Assembly (NCBI GenBank): GCA_036782715.1
Contig: DAIPYN010000001.1
Coordinates: 1-64,000 of the forward strand
DNA: 64,000 nt
Direction: 5' to 3'
From: UBA3478 sp036782715
GTDB lineage: Bacteria; Bacteroidota; Bacteroidia; Flavobacteriales; Flavobacteriaceae
Part shown: positions 8,741 to 16,624 of the stretch, one piece after another
Position numbering within the stretch: the stretch's first letter is position 1
Layout: each line of letters opens with the position of its first letter
Notes under the pieces: model-generated
The model's input: the letters and a program-made list of their open reading frames with translations, nothing else
The model's database searches: none
Told to the model about the DNA's origin: nothing
Translations under genes and position numbers: made by a program

Positions 8741-9985
8741 CTATGAAGCAGCTTTTAGATTTCCTAAAGCAACTGCCGAGGCTCCTGAGAGTTTCTCTTG
8801 AACATAGGCTTTATCTACTTTAAGCTCCTGAATTGAATCTTCTGAAGGCAGTTCATACATAGCATCGGTTAGCACTGCCTCGCACAAACTTCTAAGACCT
8901 CTTGCTCCTAGATCGTGTTCTAAGGCTTTATCTACTAAAAGTTCTAAAGCGTCGGGAGTTACTTCTAGAGTGATGTCGTCGATCGCAAATAGCTTTTGAT
9001 ATTGCTTAATGATGGCATTCTTGGGCTCAGTGAGTATCGAGAGTAAACTGGTCTTGTCTAACGGATTCATATGAGATAGAACCGGGAGTCTACCAATGAT
9101 TTCCGGAATTAATCCAAAGCTTTTAATGTCTTTGGGGCTTACGTATTGAAGCAGATTTTCTTTATCGATTTGGCCACTTTCCATTGAGCTGCTATAACCA
9201 ACAGCTTGGCGGTTCAGGCGCTTCGAAATATGTCTTTCGATACCGTCGAATGCTCCTCCAGCAATGAATAAAATATTCGAAGTGTCTACTTCTATAAATT
9301 TCTGATCGGGATGTTTTCGACCTCCTTTAGGCGGAACATTAACGGTAGTACCTTCAAGTAGTTTTAGTAACCCTTGCTGTACCCCTTCTCCAGAAACATC
9401 TCTAGTAATTGATGGGTTATCACTTTTTCGAGCAATCTTATCAATCTCATCAATAAAAACGATGCCTCTCTGAGCACGTTCAAGATCATAGTCTGCAGCT
9501 TGCAATAGTCTTGTAAGAATACTCTCGACGTCTTCTCCTACATATCCTGCTTCGGTTAGAACGGTGGCATCAACAATTGCTAAAGGAACTTCAAGCATTT
9601 TAGCGATGGTTTTCGCAACCAACGTTTTACCGGTACCTGTTTGCCCTACAATAAGGATATTGCTTTTTTGAATTTCAACCTCGTTGTCATCGTTATTTTG
9701 CAACAAACGTTTGTAGTGGTTGTATACTGCAACAGATAATACCTTTTTGGTTTTATCCTGCCCAATTACATAGGTGTCTAAAAAGGCCTTAATTTCTTTC
9801 GGCTTTTTTAACGCTAATGATTCAGATAATGCTGCGTTTTTATTTCCTTTTCGCTCCTCTGCGATGATGTGATAGGCCTGTTCAATACAAGCATCACAAA
9901 TATGAGCGTCAATTCCTGCAATAAGAATTTCGGTTTCTTCTTTCTTTCTTCCGCAGAAAGAACATTGTAGAGATTTATCGCTCAT
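8741..9985 (-). CDS. clpX: ClpX, ATP-dependent unfoldase of the ClpXP protease
   Basis: A 414-residue AAA+ unfoldase that recognises tagged substrates and feeds them to ClpP. The N-terminal zinc domain has C8, C11, C30 and C33. Walker A is GQTGTGKT at 114-121 and Walker B is IVFIDEID near 175-182. The loop that docks on ClpP, classically IGF, reads VGY here (in RQAVGYSSS). It is the last gene of tig-clpP-clpX, 9 bases after clpP. It converges on the GH3 gene with only 17 bases between, where I see no terminator. Confidence 0.98.
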   Translation of the reverse strand: MSDKSLQCSFCGRKKEETEILIAGIDAHICDACIEQAYHIIAEERKGNKNAALSESLALKKPKEIKAFLDTYVIGQDKTKKVLSVAVYNHYKRLLQNNDDNEVEIQKSNILIVGQTGTGKTLVAKTIAKMLEVPLAIVDATVLTEAGYVGEDVESILTRLLQAADYDLERAQRGIVFIDEIDKIARKSDNPSITRDVSGEGVQQGLLKLLEGTTVNVPPKGGRKHPDQKFIEVDTSNILFIAGGAFDGIERHISKRLNRQAVGYSSSMESGQIDKENLLQYVSPKDIKSFGLIPEIIGRLPVLSHMNPLDKTSLLSILTEPKNAIIKQYQKLFAIDDITLEVTPDALELLVDKALEHDLGARGLRSLCEAVLTDAMYELPSEDSIQELKVDKAYVQEKLSGASAVALGNLKAAS

Positions 9986-9994
9986 GGTAAGAAG

Positions 9995-10669
9995 TTAAGA
10001 ACGAACTAGGATTTCATCGATCATTCCGTACTCTTTTGCTGCCTCAGCTCTCATCCAATAATCACGGTCTGAATCTTCGTAAACCTTCTCAAAAGGTTGC
10101 TTGCTATGCTTCGCAATGATTTCGTATAGTTCGTCTTTTAACTTTAAGATTTCTCTTGCGGTGATTTCAATATCTGAAGCTTGACCTTGAGCACCTCCGA
10201 GTGGCTGATGAATCATTACTCTTGAGTGTTGTAATCCACTTCTCTTTCCTTCAGCGCCAGCACATAGTAGGACTGCAGCCATTGAAGCAGCAATTCCTGT
10301 ACAAATCGTTGCAACATCAGGTCGTATAAATTGCATGGTGTCGTAAATACCTAAACCAGCGTATACACTACCTCCAGGTGAGTTTATATATATCTGTATG
10401 TCTTTACTAGCGTCTGTACTCTCTAAAAACAAAAGCTGTGCCTGAACAATATTTGCTACCTGATCATTAATTCCCGTTCCTAAAAAGATGATGCGATCCA
10501 TCATTAGTCTAGAAAACACATCAAAGATGGCAATATTCATTTGGCGCTCTTCAATGATGTTAGGCGTTAGACCAACAGGAGTCATACTAGACACGATCTG
10601 ATCGTAATATAACGAGCTGATACCTTGATCTTTTATTGCAAATTTTTTGAATTCTTTACCGTAGTCCAT
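9995..10669 (-). CDS. clpP: ClpP, proteolytic subunit of ClpXP
   Basis: A 224-residue serine peptidase forming the tetradecameric barrel. The catalytic triad is visible: S129 in GIAASMAA, H154 in MIHQPLGG and D203 in DRDYWM. The N-terminus is about 20 residues longer than in E. coli, consistent with a propeptide or an N-terminal extension common in the phylum. It sits between tig (35 bases upstream) and clpX (9 bases downstream) in the classic order. Confidence 0.98.
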   Translation of the reverse strand: MDYGKEFKKFAIKDQGISSLYYDQIVSSMTPVGLTPNIIEERQMNIAIFDVFSRLMMDRIIFLGTGINDQVANIVQAQLLFLESTDASKDIQIYINSPGGSVYAGLGIYDTMQFIRPDVATICTGIAASMAAVLLCAGAEGKRSGLQHSRVMIHQPLGGAQGQASDIEITAREILKLKDELYEIIAKHSKQPFEKVYEDSDRDYWMRAEAAKEYGMIDEILVRS

Positions 10670-10704
10670 AGCTATTCACTGCTTTTACTTTAAAGATACT
10701 CGAA

Positions 10705-12027
10705 TTAGGCGTATGCTTCTTTGATGAAGTCTTCAAAGCTGATTGCTTTTTCTTTTACTTTTCCTTCCTTCTTGAAAAGATCTAATAATTTCTCATTCAT
10801 CACCTGGGTAGATAGTCGACGAACCTCTTCTTGATTTTGCATGATAGAGGCCGCGATTTGATCTACTTCTTGGTCGCTAGGATTCATTCGTCCGAATTGA
10901 GCCATTTGACTGCGAATGTAGCTGTTCGCATACTCTTTCAATTCATCAAATGAAACCTGAAGGTTGTGAGTTTTGATAAGCTCAGCCTCGATCAATTGGT
11001 AACGAATTCCTTTTTCAGAACGCTCGTATTCGGCTTTTGCTTCATCCTCTGTAAGTTCTTTCTCTCCTCCGAATTGAATCCAACGGGTTAAGAATTCAGC
11101 GGGGAGGTCAAATTTGGTCTCGGCGATGATCGCTTCAGTAATGTCGTTCATAAACTTCTGGTCTGCTTGTTGTGCAAATTGCACTTCAGAGTCAGCCTTA
11201 ATTTTTTCTTTCATCACTTCAACAGAGTCAACAACCCCTTCTCCGAAGAGTTTGTCAAACAATGCTTGATCTAGTGCAGCAGGCTCACGACGATTGATTT
11301 CACTGATTGAGAACTCAACTTCAATTGCCAGGCCTTCAGCCTCTTCATTAGAAATCCCTAGTACTCTTGCTAGCTCAAAATCTTTTTCAAAGAGACCTTT
11401 CGTTTTAATTTTTACTACCTCACCTACTTTCGCGCCGATAAATTTCTTGGCCGAAGCTTTGCTCTTGATTGTTTTTAGAGCGATGGTAGCAGTATTTTCA
11501 ATCTTCGGTTCTTCTGCAGTGATTAGGCCAGTAACTTCATCGCCTGTTTCGACAGCGTCTTTCGAATGTAGCGAACCGTATTGTTCTTGTAGACGTACTA
11601 CTTGCTCGGCAATGCTTTTATCCGAAGCAGTGATTTTATAATTGGTGATCGCTTTTTTAGTTTTTAAGGCTGGAGCGATCTCAGGAGCGAGTCCAATTTC
11701 AAAATCGAATTGAAGCGTTTCTGCATTCCAATCAAAATCTTCACGCTCTTTAGGAAGCGGATTTCCTAATAGGGCTAATTTTTCGTCTTCGATATACTTA
11801 CCGATTTCTGCTTGCAAGATTTTGTTGATTTCATCAACAAGTACTGCTTGACCGTACTGCTTTTTAATCAGTCCTAGTGGTACCTGACCTTTTCTAAATC
11901 CTGGGATGTTGGCAGTTTTACGGTAATTGCCAAGTACGGAGTCAACCTTCTCTTGGTAATCAGAAGATTCTAGGCTAATAGTAATTAGCGCGTGTAGTGG
12001 GGCAAGCTCTTTTTTGCTGATCGTCAT
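10705..12027 (-). CDS. tig: Trigger factor (ribosome-associated chaperone)
   Basis: A 440-residue chaperone that binds the ribosome at the exit tunnel and shields nascent chains. The N-terminal ribosome-binding domain contains the signature-like segment IPGFRKGQVPLGLIKKQYG (about residues 38-56; GFRxGxxP core). The middle FKBP-type domain is divergent, as in other Bacteroidota, and the C-terminal half is a long helical chaperone domain. It is the first gene of the tig-clpP-clpX operon, with a good promoter at 12056-12086. Confidence 0.95.
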   Translation of the reverse strand: MTISKKELAPLHALITISLESSDYQEKVDSVLGNYRKTANIPGFRKGQVPLGLIKKQYGQAVLVDEINKILQAEIGKYIEDEKLALLGNPLPKEREDFDWNAETLQFDFEIGLAPEIAPALKTKKAITNYKITASDKSIAEQVVRLQEQYGSLHSKDAVETGDEVTGLITAEEPKIENTATIALKTIKSKASAKKFIGAKVGEVVKIKTKGLFEKDFELARVLGISNEEAEGLAIEVEFSISEINRREPAALDQALFDKLFGEGVVDSVEVMKEKIKADSEVQFAQQADQKFMNDITEAIIAETKFDLPAEFLTRWIQFGGEKELTEDEAKAEYERSEKGIRYQLIEAELIKTHNLQVSFDELKEYANSYIRSQMAQFGRMNPSDQEVDQIAASIMQNQEEVRRLSTQVMNEKLLDLFKKEGKVKEKAISFEDFIKEAYA

Positions 12028-12055
12028 GATAGATCCTTATTTTTAAAACGAGCCG

Positions 12056-12086
12056 CAAAATTAGTCTATTTTACTAGCGCTTACAA
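12056..12086 (-). promoter_or_regulatory. Promoter of tig-clpP-clpX (TTG-N20-TAATTTTG)
   Basis: Read on the minus strand, TTG (12086-12084) is followed after 20 bases by TAATTTTG (12063-12056). This matches the Bacteroidota -33/-7 architecture TTG-N19-21-TAnnTTTG. The predicted start point is about 20 bases before the tig ATG at 12027. The -33 part lies inside the end of the upstream hydrolase gene. Confidence 0.65.
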
Positions 12087-12845
12087 GTTTAAAAATTTCG
12101 CAACGGCCTCACCAAAAACAATTGGTTGTTCTGCATGTAGCCAGTGTCCAGCATTAGGGATAGAAACGAGTTCGAGATTTGGGTATTGCCGTTGTAATGT
12201 TGTCACGTCTGCGTCTTCTATGTAGCTCGATTCAAGCCCTCGAATAAACAGGGTAGGGGTATGTATTTTTGGTTCTTCAGGAAGTGCTTTTCCAATTCGT
12301 TCCGGATGAGTTCGAAACAAGCTGAGGTTGCATTTTACCGACAGAACACCTTCATTGCTTCGTTCTAGGTTTTTTAATAGAAATTGCCTTAAACCGATTT
12401 CTGGAAATAGAGGCATTAGAAATTCTTCAGCTTCTTTTCGACTTTGAAATTGTTGTTCATCTACCTCGCTCAGTGCTTCTAAGATTTCGGTGTGATGTGG
12501 CGGATAAGCTTTAGAAGCTATATCGACAACAATGAGCCGATCAACTCGTTCTGGAAATTGTTGCGCGACGAATTGCGCTGTCTTTCCACCCATGGAGTGA
12601 CCGAGAAGATCAAATTTCTCAATTCCGTGATTGTTGGCGTAATCGATAACATCCTGGCTCATAATTTCATAACTAAACTCATCGCTATGAAAGCTCTTGC
12701 CGTGATTTCGGGCATCCAATAAATGCACTGATCGCCCATTTTCAGCCCACTTTTTGGCAAAGGTTTTCCAGTTGTCTCCACTGCCCAAAAATCCGTGTAA
12801 GATCAATAGCGGTTTACCGTCACCTACAATATTCGAGTGTAGCAT
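12081..12845 (-). CDS. Alpha/beta-hydrolase, YbfF-like esterase
   Basis: A 254-residue serine hydrolase. The oxyanion segment is LHGFLGSGDNWK near the N-terminus, the nucleophile elbow is GHSMGG, and the catalytic histidine lies in NAGHWLHAEQP near the C-terminus. LDARNHGKS is typical of the YbfF/ABHD11 group of short-acyl esterases. The frame is open to 12890, but that start would overlap pdxJ; the ATG at 12845 (MLHSNIVGDGKPLL) lies 5 bases after the pdxJ stop and fits the family. The true substrate is not known. Confidence 0.88.
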   Translation of the reverse strand: MLHSNIVGDGKPLLILHGFLGSGDNWKTFAKKWAENGRSVHLLDARNHGKSFHSDEFSYEIMSQDVIDYANNHGIEKFDLLGHSMGGKTAQFVAQQFPERVDRLIVVDIASKAYPPHHTEILEALSEVDEQQFQSRKEAEEFLMPLFPEIGLRQFLLKNLERSNEGVLSVKCNLSLFRTHPERIGKALPEEPKIHTPTLFIRGLESSYIEDADVTTLQRQYPNLELVSIPNAGHWLHAEQPIVFGEAVAKFLNL

Positions 12846-12849
12846 AAAA

Positions 12850-13572
12850 CTAAGGGTGTTGTAATCGGTGTAGATATTGGTTAACCACATTGTCTAATCC
12901 AAAGTAAATGGCCTCGCAAATCAGTGCGTGCCCGATAGAAACCTCTAGGAGATTGGGAATCAATTTCGCAAAAAACGCAATGTTCTCTAGGGATAAATCA
13001 TGTCCAGCATTCACTCCTAATCCTGATTCTTCGGCCCTTTTTGCAGTAGCAATGAAATCTTTAATGGCTTTGGTAGGGTTCGATGGATATATAGTTGCGT
13101 AGGGTTCTGTATACAATTCGATTCGATCGGTTCCTGTTTTTGCGGCTGCCTCAACTAGTTCAGGATTAGCATTTAGAAATATAGAGGTTCGAATACCTTC
13201 TTTCTTGAAGGTAGTGATTACTTCAGTAAGAAACTCTGAATGCTTTTTGCAGTCCCAGCCAGAGTCAGAGGTAATGGCATCAGGCGCGTCAGGTACTAAA
13301 GTTACCTGTTCAGGTTTGACTTCAAGAACTAAATCAATAAAGGATTGAATCGGGTTGCCTTCGATATTAAATTCAGTGTGCACCACCGGGCGTAATAGTC
13401 GAGCGTCTTCATACCGAATATGTCTTTCGTCTGGTCGCGGATGAATAGTGATTCCTTGACCACCAAAGTTCTGAATATCGGTAGCGGTTTTGATCAGATC
13501 CGGATTATTATGACCTCGAGCATTACGAATCGTAGCCCATTTATTGATATTCACACTGAGTTTTGCAGGCAT
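12850..13572 (-). CDS. pdxJ: Pyridoxine 5'-phosphate synthase PdxJ
   Basis: Condenses 1-deoxyxylulose 5-phosphate with 3-amino-2-oxopropyl phosphate to make pyridoxine 5'-phosphate (DXP-dependent vitamin B6 route). The 240-residue TIM-barrel shows the family segments KLSVNINKWATIRNARG, GITIHPRPDERHI and GLGVNAGHDLSLEN. The gene is first of a two-gene unit with the esterase and is divergent from the CBS-protein operon. Confidence 0.97.
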   Translation of the reverse strand: MPAKLSVNINKWATIRNARGHNNPDLIKTATDIQNFGGQGITIHPRPDERHIRYEDARLLRPVVHTEFNIEGNPIQSFIDLVLEVKPEQVTLVPDAPDAITSDSGWDCKKHSEFLTEVITTFKKEGIRTSIFLNANPELVEAAAKTGTDRIELYTEPYATIYPSNPTKAIKDFIATAKRAEESGLGVNAGHDLSLENIAFFAKLIPNLLEVSIGHALICEAIYFGLDNVVNQYLHRLQHP

Positions 13573-13593
13573 GAGTAATTCTGTTTAGGTGTA

Positions 13594-13601
13594 CAAAAAT
13601 A
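13594..13601 (-). promoter_or_regulatory. -7 element (TATTTTTG) of pdxJ
   Basis: On the minus strand TATTTTTG matches TAnnTTTG and lies 21 bases before the pdxJ ATG. No clear -33 TTG is present at the usual 19-21 base spacing. Confidence 0.45.
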
Positions 13602-13648
13602 GACAATTAAGACCCCTTTGAATGTCTCAAATATGCGTAATTTGCAAT

Positions 13649-14320
13649 ATGAATTTTTCTCAGGTAGCGTTTCAGGAACTATTGAATCAAAGTATTCCTG
13701 TCTTTCATATCGACGATCGAGTCAAGGAAGTCAAAGAATTCTTTGAGGATGGTCGGTTCTCTCATGTAGCTATTTATGATGACCAGCGCTTTTTGGGTAA
13801 TTTGTCTTCATACGCCTTATACCCTCTTGAGAATGATGAATCAATGTATTCTTTAATTGATGAACTTCAGTCTTTTTGGGTCGGTGAGACTAGCCATTGG
13901 GTGAGTGTTTTTGATCAATTACTAAAGTCAAGTGCTGATTTAATTCCCGTCCTAGATAATTCAGGACTACATAAAGGGTATTATTTACTTGAAGATATCG
14001 AAGGAATGTTTGGTCAAAGCACGTTCGTTCAAGAAGAGGGACAGGTGCTGATCATCAGTAGTAATCCCTCAAACTTTTCGGTAAGTACGATAGTGCAACT
14101 CATTGAAATGAATCAAGGTGGAGTAGGAGGCCTTCTCATGACGACTTCTAATGAACTAGTCAAGGAGGTTGCGGTAAAAGTTAATTCTGAAAATTTCACC
14201 CAAATCTTGAGCGAACTAAGACGTTACGATTATCACATCGATTACGCTCCGATCAACGATTTATATTTTGAGCAATTGAAAGAACGATCTGATTACCTAA
14301 CTAATTATTTAGATCTATGA
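13649..14320 (+). CDS. CBS-domain protein
   Basis: A 223-residue soluble protein with a CBS pair over roughly residues 5-125 (IPVFHIDD...VKEVKEFFEDGRFSHVAI and SADLIPVLDNSG...GYYLLEDI). An ACT-like C-terminal part follows with a VLIISSNPSNFSVSTIVQLI segment. CBS pairs bind adenosyl ligands and often act as sensors. It starts the operon leading to nadK; its TGA overlaps the nadK ATG by 4 bases. The frame also has an ATG at 13622 that adds nine residues (MSQICVICN) unlike the family; I prefer 13649, but the choice is not certain. No specific function can be given. Confidence 0.75.
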   Translation: MNFSQVAFQELLNQSIPVFHIDDRVKEVKEFFEDGRFSHVAIYDDQRFLGNLSSYALYPLENDESMYSLIDELQSFWVGETSHWVSVFDQLLKSSADLIPVLDNSGLHKGYYLLEDIEGMFGQSTFVQEEGQVLIISSNPSNFSVSTIVQLIEMNQGGVGGLLMTTSNELVKEVAVKVNSENFTQILSELRRYDYHIDYAPINDLYFEQLKERSDYLTNYLDL

Positions 14321-15216
14321 GTAATGAAGGGGTAAAAATTGCCTTGTATAGTTTGGAGCTGAGCGAGACTGATTTGATTGTTTTAGCTGATTTAGTTCAA
14401 GAATTGAAGCGAATCGGCTATGCCTTGAGTGTTGAGGCAGAATTTGCAAATTCACTTGCTCCCCATTTATCTACTACGCCTTTCACCGTTTTTACATCAG
14501 CAGCTGAACTGAAAGAAATGAAAGTAGATTTGATGCTTAGTATTGGTGGAGATGGGACTATGCTTCGTGCAGCTACTTTCATTGGAGACTCTGAACTCCC
14601 CCTTATTGGCGTGAATTTAGGAAGACTAGGATTCTTAGCAACACTTCAGCGCGAAAATGTGGTTGAAGCTTTGGAGCGATTTTCATTGGGGAATTATCGA
14701 GTAGAGGAACGTAGTTTATTGCAAGCTCAACTTAAGGGAGAAAGCGGTGCTTTTGGAAAAATTGATTATGCTTTAAACGAGGTTGCGGTAAGCCGAAAGG
14801 ACACAACAAGCATGATCACTATTGAAACCTGGCTTGATGGGGTCTATCTTACTACTTATTGGGCTGATGGTTTGTTAATTGCTACGCCAACAGGATCTAC
14901 CGGTTATTCGCTTAGTTGCGGTGGGCCGGTGGTTTCACCACATTCGTCATCGTTAGTAGTCACTCCTGTAGCACCACATCATTTAAATGCAAGACCCCTA
15001 ATTATTGAAGATCGAACCGAAATTAGATTGAAGGTAGATTCTCGGGAACCACAACATTTGGTTTCTCTAGACTCTAGAATTAGTACGGTGGATAATGGTC
15101 AAGAATTGTGTATTCGAAAAGCTCCATTTGTCTTAAAATTGGTCGTCTTTGAAGAGGATCATTTTTTTCAAACACTTCGAGAAAAGCTCCTTTGGGGAGA
15201 GGATAAAAGAAATTGA
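14317..15216 (+). CDS. nadK: NAD kinase
   Basis: Phosphorylates NAD to NADP. The 299-residue protein carries the GGDG motif (77-80) followed by NLGRLGFLA, and the downstream TPTGSTGYSLSCGGP motif, which together form the NAD site of the family. It overlaps the CBS gene by 4 bases and ends 2 bases before the next start, so it is inside the operon. Confidence 0.97.
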   Translation: MSNEGVKIALYSLELSETDLIVLADLVQELKRIGYALSVEAEFANSLAPHLSTTPFTVFTSAAELKEMKVDLMLSIGGDGTMLRAATFIGDSELPLIGVNLGRLGFLATLQRENVVEALERFSLGNYRVEERSLLQAQLKGESGAFGKIDYALNEVAVSRKDTTSMITIETWLDGVYLTTYWADGLLIATPTGSTGYSLSCGGPVVSPHSSSLVVTPVAPHHLNARPLIIEDRTEIRLKVDSREPQHLVSLDSRISTVDNGQELCIRKAPFVLKLVVFEEDHFFQTLREKLLWGEDKRN

Positions 15217-15218
15217 TT

Positions 15219-15863
15219 ATGAATTGGAGATTAAAGATTGTCTTAACCACTATTTTTAGCATAGTTGTTACTAGCCTACAAGCTCAGGATTTAAGAGCCC
15301 TTGAGATTGGAACTTCTCTACATGGAGTGATTGCTGTGGGCGATACACCTGTAGACAGTTATAGCCCGAAAATGGCTGCAGCTTTAGTAGCTAGGTATAA
15401 TTTACCCTATCGATTGGCGATTCGGGCAAGCTTCGCACCCACTTATAATTACACCGATAAGGCTTCTGATGCTCCAGTTTGGGAAGTTTACAAATCAACA
15501 CGTGCCGCTCTTGGACTAGAATATCATTTTAGTGATTTTAATGTTTACGACGGAAGGAGACAATTCACTACCTATGCAATGTTAGGTGGAACTTATCAGT
15601 TTGGAGATTTTAAGCCCACACGAAACTGGGATCTTGTTTCGAAGGCACGATTAGGTGCAATGGGAGGATTTGGAGCTAAATTTAGAGCCTTCCCAATGCT
15701 AGTTGTTTCGGCTGAAATTGCCGCCGGATACCTATTCTCGGATGACTACGATCGACTTCCAGAACCAGCAACAAGCTTGGCTACTTATTATGATCGCCCG
15801 GGGAACGACTGGTATCTGTTTCCTAATTTAACAATAACCTATACCTTTGGCCCCAAATTTTAG
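15219..15863 (+). CDS. DUF6089 outer-membrane beta-barrel protein
   Basis: A 214-residue exported protein. The N-terminal signal peptide ends near LQAQDL and is followed by alternating hydrophobic strands (LGGTYQFGDF, ARLGAMGGFG) and a C-terminal aromatic strand FPNLTITYTFGPKF, as expected of a small outer-membrane barrel. DUF6089 proteins sit next to nadK and uppS/bamA in many Bacteroidota; the function is unknown. The TTG at 15213 is possible, but the ATG at 15219 is preferred. Confidence 0.85.
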   Translation: MNWRLKIVLTTIFSIVVTSLQAQDLRALEIGTSLHGVIAVGDTPVDSYSPKMAAALVARYNLPYRLAIRASFAPTYNYTDKASDAPVWEVYKSTRAALGLEYHFSDFNVYDGRRQFTTYAMLGGTYQFGDFKPTRNWDLVSKARLGAMGGFGAKFRAFPMLVVSAEIAAGYLFSDDYDRLPEPATSLATYYDRPGNDWYLFPNLTITYTFGPKF

Positions 15864-15877
15864 CTTACCCAATTAAA

Positions 15878-16624
15878 ATGATTGAGAATAAAACCGAGCA
15901 CTTAGGCCCGAAACACCTTGCTATCATCATGGATGGTAATGGTCGTTGGGCAAAAGCGAAAGGAATGCCGCGAGCGTTTGGGCATGAATCTGGCTTTAAA
16001 TCGGTTCGAGTTATCGTTGAAGCCTGTGCTAAGCGAGGAATTGATTTTTTAACCTTATACGCCTTCTCAACAGAGAATTGGTTAAGACCAAAACAAGAGG
16101 TGGATATCCTCATGCGTATTCTTCTTAAAGCATTGAAGTCTGAACTGGCAACGATGCAGGAAAATAATATTCGTTTGCTAACCATTGGTGATCTAGATCG
16201 ATTACCGGCTTCAATCGCTGAGGTACTTTTGAGTGTGGTTACGCAGACAGCTTCGAATACAGGGATGACTTTAACTTTAGCACTCAGTTATGGTGGCCGT
16301 GAAGAGATCACTACGGCTACACGTTTGATTGCTAAAAAAGTTAAAAATGGCTTAATTCGACCTGAAGATGTCGATGAGTCAATGTTAAATGAGCATCTTT
16401 ACACCACCAATTGTCCACCAGTCGACTTATTGATTCGAACTAGTGGAGAAAGACGCATAAGTAATTTCCTTCTATGGCAAATGGCTTATGCTGAATTGTA
16501 TTTTACCGAAACCCATTGGCCAGATTTCACCGAAGCCCATTTGGAGAAGGCCTTAGTTGATTATAAACAAAGAGAACGAAGATTTGGAAAGACTACTGAG
16601 CAGCTTGAAAAGGCTACAAAATAA
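15878..16624 (+). CDS. uppS: Undecaprenyl diphosphate synthase (cis-prenyltransferase)
   Basis: Makes the C55 lipid carrier for peptidoglycan and other envelope polymers from FPP and IPP. The 248-residue sequence has D19 in IIMDGNGRW, LTLYAFSTENW near residue 65, and the C-terminal ERRISNFLLWQ...ELYFTETHWPDF block, which are the standard cis-prenyltransferase motifs. The end overlaps the signal sequence region of bamA by 20 bases. Confidence 0.97.
   Translation: MIENKTEHLGPKHLAIIMDGNGRWAKAKGMPRAFGHESGFKSVRVIVEACAKRGIDFLTLYAFSTENWLRPKQEVDILMRILLKALKSELATMQENNIRLLTIGDLDRLPASIAEVLLSVVTQTASNTGMTLTLALSYGGREEITTATRLIAKKVKNGLIRPEDVDESMLNEHLYTTNCPPVDLLIRTSGERRISNFLLWQMAYAELYFTETHWPDFTEAHLEKALVDYKQRERRFGKTTEQLEKATK

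Noticed and set aside
11294..11641. 115-residue frame antisense to tig
   Set aside because: Ser/Thr/Ala-rich low-complexity translation typical of a shadow frame; the sense strand is a clear trigger factor.
13638..13644. TAATTTG as a -7 element before the CBS gene
   Set aside because: One base short of TAnnTTTG, and a transcript from it would start on or after the ATG at 13649.
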